Positions 18,044 to 28,440 of a stretch of DNA of 58,836 nt are shown one piece after another (within the stretch, counting starts at the first letter, position 1; every line of letters begins with the position of its first letter). The notes beneath the pieces were generated by a model. It ran no database searches and was not told the DNA's origin. It saw only the letters and a program-made list of their open reading frames with translations. Source of the DNA: Halapricum sp. CBA1109 (lineage in GTDB: Archaea > Halobacteriota > Halobacteria > Halobacteriales > Haloarculaceae); assembly GCF_009741825.1 (NCBI RefSeq), contig NZ_WPCA01000003.1, positions 1 through 58,836 of the forward strand, given 5' to 3'. The position numbers and the translations under genes are program-made.

Positions 18044-19135
18044 ATGTACACAGACACAGATGTCGGCTGGGTGTATCCAGCCGTGGGCCACTCGGCGAAC
18101 GACTCCGATGCCAACTACGGACATCCAGCGCACCGGGGCTTCCAGGAACGGATCGACGCTGATCCGATCTGTTTCCCGGACGTTCCAGTGGGGCCGCTCA
18201 CTCACACGCTGTTGAAACCGGCCATCGAGGCGACGCGACTCGACGTGCCCGAGTACGACATCTACGTCTTCGAGAACGCGGAATCCGTCTACGCCGCGAC
18301 GCGGATCAAGCGACAGTATCCCGATTCTACCGTGATTCTGCTCGCTGCACACCGGGTGTTCGGGCTCGAGAGCTACGACTTCGCCAGCGACCAGTTCCCG
18401 AAGTCGCTCGTCCGCCGCGCCGACCGGTACTCCGATCAGGCCCTGATTCGTCGGTTCGTCCGCGAACACGTCGACGGTGTACTCGCTGTCTCGAAACACG
18501 TCGAACGGACGGTCCGGTCGTTCGCACCGGAGACGCCGACGGAGGTTGTCCACCCGTACGTGCAACCGGCGTTCGCCGCTGAACTCGACGGGATGACGCC
18601 GTCGCTCGAGTCGAACCACGCCATCACGGTGTGTGAAGGACGTGATCACAAGGGCGTAGATATGCTCGTGGACGCCTGGGAAGGAGTTCGTGAGTACGTC
18701 CCCGACGCGACGCTGTCCATCGTCGGCCGGAACCATCCCGAGGAGTACGAGTCTGTCTCCGGTGTTACCGTCAGCGGGTACGTCGAGAACTTGGCCGAAG
18801 AGTACTCCCGGGCGTCACTGTACGTCCACCCTGCCCGCGCCGACGCCTTCGGCGTGACTGTGCTGGAAGCGATGCGCACCGGGGTCGTTCCGATGGTGAC
18901 CGAGGCAACTGGGTCGTATCCGTTCGTCGCCGACGTGGACGACGACCTGGTGGTCGATCCGACGACGGAGTCGATAGCCCGCGGGGTCGTCCAGTACTTC
19001 CAGTTACCCGACGACGAACGACAGGCTCGTTCCGAACGGTCGAAGGCTGTGACCGCGCCGTTCGTCGAAGATGTGAAGACACGTGAATTCGAGTCGCGGT
19101 TTCGTTCACTACTCGCACGTCTCTCTACGATATGA
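18044..19135 (+). CDS. GT4-family glycosyltransferase
   Basis: 363 residues from the ATG at 18044. Family motifs are VDGVLAVSKHVERTV, the EGRDHKGVDMLVDAW strand, TLSIVGRNHPEE, VSGYVENLAEEYSRASLYVH, and the donor-site RADAFGVTVLEAMRTGVVP (E-x-x-x-F replaced by D-A-F, a small deviation). The N-terminal Rossmann half is less conserved (VGWVYPAVGHSAND). A role in building the local surface glycan is inferred from context. The upstream gap (17761-18043) separates it from the divergent GT4 gene and probably holds both promoters. Confidence 0.85.
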   Translation: MYTDTDVGWVYPAVGHSANDSDANYGHPAHRGFQERIDADPICFPDVPVGPLTHTLLKPAIEATRLDVPEYDIYVFENAESVYAATRIKRQYPDSTVILLAAHRVFGLESYDFASDQFPKSLVRRADRYSDQALIRRFVREHVDGVLAVSKHVERTVRSFAPETPTEVVHPYVQPAFAAELDGMTPSLESNHAITVCEGRDHKGVDMLVDAWEGVREYVPDATLSIVGRNHPEEYESVSGVTVSGYVENLAEEYSRASLYVHPARADAFGVTVLEAMRTGVVPMVTEATGSYPFVADVDDDLVVDPTTESIARGVVQYFQLPDDERQARSERSKAVTAPFVEDVKTREFESRFRSLLARLSTI

Positions 19136-19288
19136 ACGGGGCCGCCGAGAGTCAAGTACCAGACCAACCCATCGTGTGGTGTTTTCGTGGTGTTCGTAGA
19201 TCTCTCGTCGATATCCGCTGGTGAGGCGGACGGCTAATATCGACAGGACAGCCATCCTTAATAAACCCCGGGAGAAATCGGCCCGATA

Positions 19289-20188
19289 ATGGTAGGGAGT
19301 GGAAGTGTGTCCTACGTGCGGGAACAACTGGACGAGTGGGGGTGGCGGGCAGTACCGAAGATCGGTTCTGAGTACATTCACAAGTTCCCCAACCCGGACA
19401 CGCAGAGCGTCTGGGAGTTCGAGTGGGACCTGCTGATCGTCCTCGATTCCTGTCGGGTCGACTGGATGCAGGAAGTCGCGTCGGAGTACGATTTCATCGG
19501 GGCCGTCGACGAGATATGGTCTGTGGGGGGGCACTCCGAGGAGTGGCTCGAGGAGACCTTCACTAACGGTCCGGACGAGAGAGTCACGGAGACGGCCTAC
19601 GTCTCCGGGAACCCGTTCGTCGAGAACGTCGCGGACGAACCGTTCGCCGTCCTTGACGATCTCAATGCGCTAGACTACGATGTCGAGTCGCCAGTCGCTC
19701 CGGCTCACGTGACTACTGACAGGGCAATCGATGTCGGGCGCTCTGCGTCCGTCGACCGGCAGATCGTCCACTATATGCAACCACATAAACCGTTCATCGA
19801 ACACGGGGAGGAGAGAGGTGACGTCTCAGTCGCGGACTGGTCGAAAGGGACCGACCTCTATCACGCGTACTTCGATGGTAAAAAGTCGAAAGCGGAGCTG
19901 CGGGAGGGATACATCGACAACCTGCGGTACGTCCTCGACGACGTCCGTGCACTGCTTGAGAACATCGAGGCAGACGACGTCGTGATTACGGCCGACCACG
20001 GCCACGCTATCGGTGAACGGTTCCTCTGGGACCACCGACAGGGGGTCCAGCACCCCGTTATGCGACGTGTTCCGTGGGTCGAGACCACAGCCGTCGACTG
20101 GGGGACCATCGAACCGGCCGAGTACGAGACTATCGACCGTTCAGACGACGAAGTGAACGACCGACTCGAAGCGCTCGGGTACAAATAG
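19289..20188 (+). CDS. Alkaline-phosphatase-superfamily protein, sulfatase-like but degenerate
   Basis: 299 residues from the ATG at 19289. The metal site of the superfamily is partly visible: LLIVLDSCRVDWM (N-terminal Asp), and VVITADHGHAIGE (C-terminal Asp-His pair). The nucleophile region differs from its neighbours, reading SVGGHSEEWLEETF, so Ser or another residue must serve, or the enzyme is inactive. The C-terminus ends VNDRLEALGYK, a tail also seen on the small regulator at 32285. Probably modifies a glycan by transfer or removal of a phosphoryl or sulfuryl group. It precedes another family member by 27 bases and probably forms an operon with it. Confidence 0.7.
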   Translation: MVGSGSVSYVREQLDEWGWRAVPKIGSEYIHKFPNPDTQSVWEFEWDLLIVLDSCRVDWMQEVASEYDFIGAVDEIWSVGGHSEEWLEETFTNGPDERVTETAYVSGNPFVENVADEPFAVLDDLNALDYDVESPVAPAHVTTDRAIDVGRSASVDRQIVHYMQPHKPFIEHGEERGDVSVADWSKGTDLYHAYFDGKKSKAELREGYIDNLRYVLDDVRALLENIEADDVVITADHGHAIGERFLWDHRQGVQHPVMRRVPWVETTAVDWGTIEPAEYETIDRSDDEVNDRLEALGYK

Positions 20189-20215
20189 CGAGGTAGTCAG
20201 CGTGGGATCCAATCT

Positions 20216-21481
20216 ATGACTGTACCGGACATCGTTCTGGTCACTATTGACAGTCTCCGGGCCGACAAATGTGGGTACACCGGCGGAAAGGAACTCACAC
20301 CGACACTCGACGCGATGGCAGAAGACGGCGTGTCCTTTACGAACGCTATCGCTCCGGGAAACAAGACGTATGAGAGTATGCCGGCAATCTGGACGGGGGA
20401 GTTGATGCATCCCAAGCCTGACTCGCTGGAGGGGGATGATATGCCCGGGCAGAAGGAGGTGAATATGCGCACGGAGACGATTCCAGAGATGCTGTCCCGT
20501 CGTGGATACACGTGCAAGGCGTTCACCAGTAACCCACACACTAACCGCTCGTCGCTGTTCAGCCGTGGATTCGACGAGTACGAGGATTTCCTCTCCGAAT
20601 CGAATGGCTCGCTCGCCGAGGCGTTCACCAACCACCCGGCACTGCACAAACTCGTCCATATTTATCGGACTCTCACGGCGAAACGGGTCGCTCGACCGGT
20701 TGAATCGTTCTACGACGAGGCGATGGCGTGGTTCGAGAGCGCGCCTTCTCCGACCTTTCTCTGGTTGTTCGTACTCGAACCGCACACTCCGTATCTCCCG
20801 TCCAAGCAGTACCGTTCCGGGTCGACGCCGTCGATGGTGTTCGAGAACGCGAGGTTGACGCTGAAGGACTCTCCTATCGTCAGTCCGAACGCTGACCGTC
20901 TCGACGCGTGGTACGAGGATACGATCCGCGAGACTGACGACTTCCTCGCGTCACTCCGTGCGGACACGTCGGACGAGACGACGATACTCGTCCACTCGGA
21001 CCACGGTGAAGCGTTCGGACCGCGTGATCACGGCGAATTCGGGCACGAGAGTCATCTCTTCGAGGAGAACATACACGTTCCGCTCGTCGTCGATACCCCG
21101 GACCACTCTGTGACGGTCGACGATCCTGTTTCGCTCACCGAGATTCCGGAGATGCTTCGGTCGATTGCCGACGGCACGTTCGAGATCCCGGAATCAGATA
21201 TCGCGCTGTCGCGGTTGTTCGACCCCGACAGGCTTGCTGGACGTACGGCTGATCACAAGTATATCGTACAGATAGACGAGGATCACAGTATCGGTGGTCT
21301 CGAAGTGTACGATTTGGAAACTGACCCAGAGGAGTCTGAACTATGTCCCGGCGCGGAGGTAAACTTTACAGAACTAAAACCGCTGTTGTGTCACGTGTCT
21401 CACGAGCGCGAAGTGATACGTCTCCAGGAAGCGGTCTACGGACACATTGTTTGCGAAGACTTAGAAGGACATAAGGTTTGA
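20216..21481 (+). CDS. Sulfatase-fold enzyme with Thr in the nucleophile position
   Basis: 421 residues from the ATG at 20216. Alkaline-phosphatase-superfamily landmarks are IVLVTIDSLRADKCGYTG (metal Asp), NKTYESMPAIWTGE (active-site strand), FTSNPHTNRSSLFSRGFDEY, VLEPHTPYLPS, and ILVHSDHGEAFGPRDHGEFG (metal Asp-His and His). The formylglycine motif C-x-P-S-R is replaced by T-x-x-S-M, so it is not a classical sulfatase. Thr nucleophiles occur in phosphoglycerol and phosphoethanolamine transferases of this fold. No membrane helices are present. Probably decorates the glycan. Its last codons enter the AT-rich patch. Confidence 0.8.
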   Translation: MTVPDIVLVTIDSLRADKCGYTGGKELTPTLDAMAEDGVSFTNAIAPGNKTYESMPAIWTGELMHPKPDSLEGDDMPGQKEVNMRTETIPEMLSRRGYTCKAFTSNPHTNRSSLFSRGFDEYEDFLSESNGSLAEAFTNHPALHKLVHIYRTLTAKRVARPVESFYDEAMAWFESAPSPTFLWLFVLEPHTPYLPSKQYRSGSTPSMVFENARLTLKDSPIVSPNADRLDAWYEDTIRETDDFLASLRADTSDETTILVHSDHGEAFGPRDHGEFGHESHLFEENIHVPLVVDTPDHSVTVDDPVSLTEIPEMLRSIADGTFEIPESDIALSRLFDPDRLAGRTADHKYIVQIDEDHSIGGLEVYDLETDPEESELCPGAEVNFTELKPLLCHVSHEREVIRLQEAVYGHIVCEDLEGHKV

Positions 21482-21566
21482 ATATAAGAAAAATATAATA
21501 ATAATATTAACAAAATTATATGTACAAGTCAAAAATACTTTTTGTCTTACAACCGTGTGATGCCAT

Positions 21567-22331
21567 ATGACAACCCCTTCAGTGAGTTCAATCACAATTA
21601 CGCTGAACGAGGAATCAAACATTGGTGAATGTATAGATTCCGTAGATTGGTGTGATGAGCACATAGTTGTAGATGAATATTCGGATGACAACACCATAGA
21701 AGAAGCTAAATCGCACGGTGCAAATGTATTTACTGCCGAGACTCCTGATGACGCGAACTCCTTTGATATTCTTCGGTCTAAGGCTATAGACTATGCATCA
21801 CACGACTGGATTCTACGTATTGATGCTGATGAGCGAAGTACTCCGAGTCTCAACCGACGACTCCAGCAACTGGTTGGACAGGACGGAGTCGATTTGGTCC
21901 GTGTTCCACGCCAGACGTATATCGGTCAAAAGTGGATTACAAGCGGGGATCGCTGGTGGCCAGATAGGTGCCCTATGCTTTTTCGAGCTGAATCAATTGA
22001 AATCTCCGATCAGATTCATCAGTACATCGTTCCTAAGTCCGATGCTGACATCATTGAGCTACCGGCCACTGAAGAAACGTCATTAAATCACTATTCATAT
22101 AGTTCACTTCCAGATCTGGCTCGCCGCCGATGGCGATATGCAGAAAGTGATGGTCAGAGTCGAAATATTGGATTAAGTTATGTGATTTTAGCTACCGCAC
22201 AAGATTTTTTTACAGGTATTATTAAAGATGAAGGGTTCCGTAATGGCATCGTTGGAATAGCTGTGCCGATAATTGATTCTTTGTATAATATCGCTGTTGC
22301 GTACTATAGTATCAGGGAAAATAATATATAG
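21567..22331 (+). CDS. GT2 glycosyltransferase, WaaE/KdtX-like, AT-rich and probably transferred
   Basis: 254 residues from the ATG at 21567. GT-A motifs are VSSITITLNEESNIGECIDS, then IVVDEYSDDNTIEEA, and the metal-binding ILRIDADERSTP. WPDRCPMLFR and the two-helix tail (IVGIAVPIIDSLYNIAVAYY) fit the WaaE-like group that acts on lipid-linked glycans. The expected Ser/Thr after VVD is Glu here. Codon use is strikingly A/T-rich with many TTA, ATA, AAT and GAT codons, unlike the flanking genes. The A/T-rich zone covers roughly 21480-22500, including both flanking gaps and the start of the flippase gene. Recent transfer from a lower-GC donor is likely. Confidence 0.85.
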   Translation: MTTPSVSSITITLNEESNIGECIDSVDWCDEHIVVDEYSDDNTIEEAKSHGANVFTAETPDDANSFDILRSKAIDYASHDWILRIDADERSTPSLNRRLQQLVGQDGVDLVRVPRQTYIGQKWITSGDRWWPDRCPMLFRAESIEISDQIHQYIVPKSDADIIELPATEETSLNHYSYSSLPDLARRRWRYAESDGQSRNIGLSYVILATAQDFFTGIIKDEGFRNGIVGIAVPIIDSLYNIAVAYYSIRENNI

Positions 22332-22471
22332 CCCAAAATTAAAACTGGTGCGATTATATGTACATAAATTCAAGGTGTAAATAATATGGCCGTATCGATA
22401 TCTAAGTTCATATCGGTGTTATGTCGGCCGCAAAGCTATACAGAATAATAAGAATAATTTATTTATTAATA

Positions 22472-24003
22472 ATGAATAGTAATAAAAATAATAATTCGTC
22501 GACTAGTTCCGTAGTAGAGGTCCTTTCAGGAGGGACACTCGTCTCAGTAGCGAAGGTCCTATCGCTTGGCATCGGCTTTCTGACTCAGATAGCACTGGCA
22601 CGCCTTCTCACCGAATCGGGGTATGGGAGCGTCGTCCTTGCGCTGTCGGTGATGAACGTCGCTGCGCTGGTCGCGAAACTCGGTCTTGACGACGGCGTTA
22701 CGAGGGAACTCCCACACCATGAGGACAACCCGAAAAAAGCGGCTGGCGTAATCAGAGCAGGGTGGGTCATAGCCGCCGTTTCTGGACTGGTCGTCGCAGT
22801 CTCCTGTTCGTGAGCGCACCCCTCGTCGGACGTGAACTGTTCGGCAAGCCGGCAGTCGTCCCGTTACTCCGTATCGCCGCCGTCGGGGTCCCGTTCGTCA
22901 CGGTCGGTCAAGTGGCCGTCGCCATCGCTCGCGGAAACTTGGACGCGGGCGTGCAGGCGTACGTCTCGCAGTTGTTCCAGCCGGCGATGCGCTTGCTGTT
23001 GGTCGTTGCTCTCCTGATTGCCGGGTTCGGTGTTATTGGGGCCGTCAGCGGACAGGTAGCTGCAATCGGGCTGGCAGCGCTCGCAGCCATCTACCTCACC
23101 CGCCGATCACTCCCAGCGTACGACGTGACACCAGAATCGATGTACCGCTCCGTTCTCGTGTTTTCGCTCCCGTTGATTGCCGTCCAGGGTATGGGGTTCC
23201 TGAACAGCAACGTCGACGTCTATATGGTCGGGTATTTCCTCGCGTCCAGCGAGCTGGGCATCTACAACATCGCACTCCAGTTGGGGAATATAGTTACCGC
23301 TATCCTGGGCACCGCAGGCTTCCTCCTGCCGCCGATGCTCACTCGACTCCACGAACAGGGTAAGACCGTCGAGATGCGCCGTACGTACCAAGTTCTGACG
23401 AAGTGGATGGTCGTGTTGATTATGCCTATCTTCGTCGTGCTCTTTTTTTCGCCACGCCTGATCATCGGGACGTTTTTCGGCACCGACTACATCCCAGGAG
23501 TCCTGGCGCTGCGGATCCTCCTGGCTGGGAAGTTCTTCGCTATCATTATGGGGCTCAACGCGCAGGCGCTCATCGCACTCGGCGACAACAAGGTCGTCTC
23601 GTATATTGCCCTGGGTGAAACAGCAGTGAACGTCGCTCTCAACGTCGCGTTGATTCCGGTCGTTGGCATCGAAGGCGCGGCCATCGGTATGGCTGTCAGC
23701 ACCGTCGTTGGTGACCTCCTCGGCGTCGCAATCCTGTACCGGCGGTTCGGCCTGCATCCCTTCACGAGCAGTGTCCTCTCGCCGGTCGCGGCGTTGACCG
23801 TCGTCGCCAGCGCCTCGTACGGACTGCTCTGGATACTCGGACTGCCGGGATTCCTCACCGTCGCCGTCGTCGGTATCCTCTACCTTCCGGTCGTCGCCGT
23901 GTTCGGTCTCGACCCGGAGGATCAGGAGCTTCTCGCCACCGTCGAAGACCGCACCGGGTACGACCTCGATCTCGTGCGCCGAACGGTCTTTGCACTCCGT
24001 TGA
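22472..24003 (+). pseudogene. Wzx-type polysaccharide flippase, frameshifted
   Basis: The two frames 22472-22813 and about 22799-24003 encode one polysaccharide transporter of about 510 residues (MATE/MOP superfamily). N-terminal landmark: VLSGGTLVSVAKVLSLGIGFLT. The C-terminal part has the usual 12-helix pattern with GFLNSNVDVYMVGYFLASSE, LGIYNIALQLG and NVALNVALIPVVGIEGAAIG. A one-base loss near 22800 (GTC-CTC-CTG reduced to GTCTCCTG) breaks the frame. ATG 22472 is preferred over 22421. Such flippases move lipid-linked oligosaccharide across the membrane, as AglR is thought to do in Haloferax. The first codons are A/T-rich and then become GC-rich, so a recombination joint may lie near 22500. 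Confidence 0.85.
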
Positions 24004-24007
24004 GGAG

Positions 24008-26309
24008 TCAGCCACCGAGCGTCTCGTTCCCCGTGAACGGCGGCACCTCGTCCTCGCGGTTCTCGTAGTACACTGCGCTGTACCCGCTCGAGTAGAGGCG
24101 ACTCCCGTCGGTGAACGCGCTCATATTCTTCTCGAAGAAGAAGAACTTGTAGCCGATGGCGAACCCGTCGAGGTCGTCGCTGTACTGTTGGCTGTGCAGA
24201 TACGTGCCGTTCGGCAGGTCGGTCTGGTTCAACTGGATCGGCTTGTACCGCAGTCCGAGTGCGCCCTCGCTCGCGAGCGTCCCCCGGTAGTAGTCGCGTT
24301 GGTTGTCGATACGGACGTCACCGTAGATAGTGTCGTTCGCGCCGAGGTTTCCGGCGACCCAGGCGTGCGTCTGGACGTTACACTGGGTGCAGGCCGCCGC
24401 CCGCAGTCGGAGGTTCGGGTCCTCACTATCCAGCAGCCGTTCTTGACTGACTCGGTTACTCGGAGCGACGTCGCCGGTAACCGTCTCGGAGACGACGCCG
24501 ACGTCAACAAAGAAAGAGTGCGACACCGACCGAGAGTAGCGTCAGACTCACGCTACGGTCCGGGAGCACGGACGCGTCACCGCTGAGTCGGCCGACGATA
24601 CGCGCCGGTATCGCACCCAGTTCCCGCGCGCCGACGACGGCGAACGGGACGGCGAACGTGAAGATTATCATCATCACCCGGGCGACAGCGAACCCGCTAC
24701 CCGAGGGGAGTATCGACCCGACGAACATACTGAAAAACCCGATGGCGACGGCGAGATAGCCGAGTTCGACGGACTCGTCGTGGAACACGACGAGCCGTAG
24801 GGCCGCGGCGCCGATTCCAATCGTCATCAGCAACCCGAGAAGGACGTAGAAGTACTTTCCGACAGTAATCGTCGTCGCGGCGTAGTTTTGCGTGTACGAG
24901 GTGGCCGTACTTCCCGTCGCTTCCACGTAGAGTACGCCCTCGATGGCGGCGATGATCTTGCGCGGCAGGATGACGAACTTCTCGCTGTTTGCAGTGTAGA
25001 TGTACCAACCGAGCGTGAAGACGCTGTAGAAGGCCAGATAGGCGGGCGAGAGGACTGCAGGGATACCGGCGAGCAGGCCGGCTGACTCGCCCCCGTCGCT
25101 TCGGGCCGCGCTGTACCGGTCCGGGAGCATCGACGGGATGTCGGCCCGTACCAGCACCGAGAGGCCGACGAAGGAGACGAACCCGACCAACAGCGAGAAC
25201 AGCACTACGTAGGCGGTGCCGTAGTGTGAGACGACGATACCAGCACCGAACACTAGCATCAGTGCCCGCCGGGCCACTGGCGGGAGGTCGCTGTCGCTGT
25301 ACGCGAGGCCCACCAAGGCGATGAACACGACCGGCGTCGCGGCACGGCCGGCACCGGGATAGAGCACGTAGAAGGGATAGGAAAAGACGAACAGACAGAC
25401 GGCGACCAGCGCCTCGGTCGGCCGGACGAATCGACGGAACACCTCGTAGAGCGTCACGGGCAACAGCGAGACCAGCAAGGGGTTGACGAGGTTCCACTCG
25501 ACACCGATGGGGAGGTCGGTGACGATAGCGTACGTCGGGAACAACACGCCGTTGGCCAGCAGTGACCCGAACGACCCGGCGTTGGGGATCCAGCGCAGTT
25601 GTGCGAGGGTCAGTTCGGGGAGCGGCTGCGTGACCGTGTACACTCCCGGGACGCGCCCGTGGTACAGCAGTGCCAGTGACAGACACCAGATCGCCAGTGG
25701 GTAGTACCACGACTCGTTGCCGAGAGCAGCGGCGAGGATCGGTATCGCAGCTATCCCCAACAAGAGGCCGATCAGGACGATATTGTTCCCCGAGGTGTGA
25801 TAGAACACTGATCCGAGGATGCTGAGTGGGACGAGAAACAGGAGTAACGGCACTATCGGCCGCGTGAGCCACCCACTATCGACGGTGATGGCAAACGACT
25901 GCTTTCGGGCGGTCCAGGTAGCCACCCCACTCACGAGCAGCCACGTCACGAGTATCGCGTTCAGCGAGAGCGGGCTATCGAACCCGACGAGCGGGGACAG
26001 GACGCTCACCACGCCACCGACGGCCATCACGGCGGAGATACTCAGCCCGAACGCGTAACAGACAGTCGAGGTGAGTGACCCGTCGTACCCGAACTGCAAC
26101 AACAGTAGCGTCCCGGGGACGAACGTGAGGAAGACGACACCGACGACTTCACGGACGAGCGGCGGCGCCAGACCAACACCCTCGAGAGCGTCGAGGGCAC
26201 CGATCAGGACGAGCGCTGTCACCGCCAGTGCCAGTACTCGGACGCTCGTCACTCGTATCGAAACGGTGCCGTCGCCTGGCCCGCGGTTCCACTGTAGGGG
26301 GTCGGTCAT
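24008..26309 (-). pseudogene. DUF2206-like multi-pass membrane protein, frameshifted
   Basis: Two minus-strand frames (26309-24504 and 24526-24008) together encode about 765 residues. The first 590 residues hold some 14-16 membrane helices (for example FLTFVPGTLLLLQFGYDGSL, WSLALLYHGRV-like loop, YEVFRRFVRPTEALVAVCLF, AGIVVSHYGTAYVVLFSLLV). The C-terminal soluble part has CTQCNVQTHAWVAGNLGAND and ends VPPFTGNETLGG. The break near 24510 looks like one extra T (CTCTTTCTTTG). The arrangement resembles archaeal DUF2206 and membrane GT-C glycosyltransferase-like proteins. It is the last gene of a six-gene minus-strand operon and is convergent with the flippase gene. Function is not known; glycan polymerisation or transfer is a guess. 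Confidence 0.7.
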
Positions 26310-26313
26310 ACTA

Positions 26314-27339
26314 TCACCCAGCCACCACCTGTTCGTACACCGCTATCGTCGACGCCGCCGTCCGGTCCCACGTGAACGACTCGGCGCGCGCTCTCGCATT
26401 CCCGGCCCGTTCACGCCGGTACTGCTCGTCATCGAGGAGGCGTTCTATCGCTGCGATATGCTCGTCGGTATCGTCGGGGTCCACCAGGTCGATACAGCCA
26501 CTTCCGATGTCGGGACCGGCCGAGTTGATCGACGCGACGACCGGCGTCTCGCTGGCCATCGCCTCCAGAATCGGTAGGCCGAACGGCTCGTAGATCGATG
26601 GGAGATACAGCACGCTCGCAGACCTGTACAGCGTCAGCAACCGGTCCCGATCGACGTAGCCCAGTACCTCGACACCGTCTATGGCCGTGAGCTCCTCACC
26701 GTACTTCTGTTGCCAGTCCCAGCCGACGACTTTGAGGGTCGTATCCAACCGTCGGGCGGTCTCGAGTAGTGCGGCCGGGTTCTTGTGCGGCGAACACTTG
26801 CTCACGTGTAACACGAAGTCGGTGTCCGTCATTGTCGCCCTCGATAGGAATCGCTCGTGGACACCGTGTGGTATCAGGTGCACTGTGTCGCCGGGGAATC
26901 CGGCGTTCACGAGAAACCGCTTGTCAATAGAGCTGATGGCGATGATAGCGTCGACCCGGCGTCCGACCGCTGAAGAGCCCAGCCGTTTGGCCGCATCGGC
27001 GACGGTCTGTAACGCTGGATGTGCGTCGACGTACATCGACTTCCCCACGTCCGAGAACTCCTCGACGCCGTGTTCTGTCACGACAACCGGCGTCTCTGAG
27101 TCCAAGAACACGCGACCGACATCGCGGACGTGGCGTCTTCGACTCCGTTTTCCCCACACGACCCGTCCCGTCGGATTCAGGAAGTTGAGGTGTACCACGT
27201 CGGCGTCGACGACGCCTTCGACGACACGGACCCGTCTATCGGACGCCATCTGATCCCGGAGTTGGTCCATATAGTACCGCTGGGAGGTCCAGACGGCGTC
27301 GTTTCGGTCGAGATATACGTTGATGGGATACTCAGCCAT
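26314..27339 (-). CDS. GT4-family glycosyltransferase
   Basis: 341 residues from the ATG at 27339. GT-B motifs are VDAIIAISSIDKRFLVN, LIPHGVHERFL, FVLHVSKCSPHKNPAALLET, LKVVGWDWQQKYG, VLGYVDRDRLLTLYRSASVL and the donor site YEPFGLPILEAMASETPVV (E-P-F-G-L-P with the second Glu). A tail of 28 residues follows. It sits 4 bases before the DUF2206-like gene and 3 bases after the preceding transferase gene, so they are surely co-transcribed. It should add one sugar of the local glycan, with retention. Confidence 0.9.
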   Translation of the reverse strand: MAEYPINVYLDRNDAVWTSQRYYMDQLRDQMASDRRVRVVEGVVDADVVHLNFLNPTGRVVWGKRSRRRHVRDVGRVFLDSETPVVVTEHGVEEFSDVGKSMYVDAHPALQTVADAAKRLGSSAVGRRVDAIIAISSIDKRFLVNAGFPGDTVHLIPHGVHERFLSRATMTDTDFVLHVSKCSPHKNPAALLETARRLDTTLKVVGWDWQQKYGEELTAIDGVEVLGYVDRDRLLTLYRSASVLYLPSIYEPFGLPILEAMASETPVVASINSAGPDIGSGCIDLVDPDDTDEHIAAIERLLDDEQYRRERAGNARARAESFTWDRTAASTIAVYEQVVAG

Positions 27340-27342
27340 TGG

Positions 27343-28440
27343 TCAGTACAATGCCCTCAGGTCGGCGACGCGGCTCTCCCAGGACAGCTGTTCGGCCTCG
27401 GTACTCGCCGCCGCCGCCATCGACGCCCGTCGGTCGTCGTCCCGTAGCAAGCACTGGACGGCGTTCGGGAACGATTTGTCGTCGTCGACGACGACCGCCG
27501 CGCCGCTCTCCTGGAGTTCCTCGGCGACGGCGGGCCCAGTAGAGAGGACCATCGCCGAACCCAGCGCGGCGTAGTAGTAGATCTTGACCGGCGAGGACGC
27601 ACGCTGGAGGTCCGACTGATGCTGTGGGTTGATAGCGACTGCCGCGCTCGCGACCAGTTCGAACGCCTCCTCGTCCGGAAGCCGTCCGGTGACACGGAGG
27701 GTCTGATCGTCGGCCGCCACCTCGGCCAGTCGCTCCCTGTTCGCGCCGTCACCGACGACGACCACCTCCTCGACTTCGGGTAGGTCGGCGATGCCGACGA
27801 TGGCCTCGACGTCCAGTTTCGGATGGAGCGTCCCGAGAAACGCGACGCGGCCGGGAACGGTATCGACGTCGGCGTAGGGGTCGACCTTCTCGCTGAAGTA
27901 ACCGTTTGGGACGACCGTAATCTCCGTCGCCGCGACGTCGAAGGCGTCGGCGACGAGACGGCGCATGTTCTCGGAGACGACGACGACGTCGTCGGCCGAC
28001 TGGACCGCACGCGATTCGATGGTCCGGATCACTCGCTGGACGGCTTTCCCGAACGGCAGACCACCGTACAGTGGTGATTCGAACGCCAAGTCGTGCATAT
28101 CGAGGACGTATCCCTCCGCGCCGGCCAGTTCGCCGATGCCGCCGAGCGTCGAGTGTTCGAACTGGAGTCGCGCGTCGAGCCTGTCGGCTATCTGTCGCGC
28201 CCGCCAGGTGATCGCTGCCGCCCGCACTGGCTGGTCGGCTACACTCGTGTTGGGCACGTCGACGGGGTAGACTTCGACATCGGCTAGACGGTCCGGCAGT
28301 TCGTCCTCCGGTGTCGGGACGACGAGGACCACAGTCCGGCCGTCTCCTGCGAGTCCGGCCGCGAACGCTGTCACCCGGTTGGTACCGCCGCTCGGTTGAC
28401 TCACGTCGCCCCCGTGGGCGATGACTACCGACTCGCTCAT
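27343..28440 (-). CDS. GT4-like glycosyltransferase
   Basis: About 365 residues from the ATG at 28440, which overlaps the stop of the upstream sulfatase-like gene by 4 bases (ATGA). N-terminal glycine-rich loop HGGDVSQPSGGTNRVTAFAA, then DDVVVVSENMRRLVADAF, TVVPNGYFSEKVDPYA, VAFLGTLHPKLDVEAI, VVGDGANRERL and RLPDEEAFELVASAAVAINP. The usual E-G-F-G motif is replaced by a SSPVKIYYYAALGSAMVLST segment, as in transferases related to the mannosyl-transferase-like GT4 subset. Donor and acceptor are not known. Confidence 0.85.
   Translation of the reverse strand: MSESVVIAHGGDVSQPSGGTNRVTAFAAGLAGDGRTVVLVVPTPEDELPDRLADVEVYPVDVPNTSVADQPVRAAAITWRARQIADRLDARLQFEHSTLGGIGELAGAEGYVLDMHDLAFESPLYGGLPFGKAVQRVIRTIESRAVQSADDVVVVSENMRRLVADAFDVAATEITVVPNGYFSEKVDPYADVDTVPGRVAFLGTLHPKLDVEAIVGIADLPEVEEVVVVGDGANRERLAEVAADDQTLRVTGRLPDEEAFELVASAAVAINPQHQSDLQRASSPVKIYYYAALGSAMVLSTGPAVAEELQESGAAVVVDDDKSFPNAVQCLLRDDDRRASMAAAASTEAEQLSWESRVADLRALY

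Noticed and set aside
24504-26309. Programmed frameshifting as the cause of the frame breaks
   Set aside because: No slippery heptamer or stem-loop pattern is shared by the nine break points, and the families involved are not known to use recoding.
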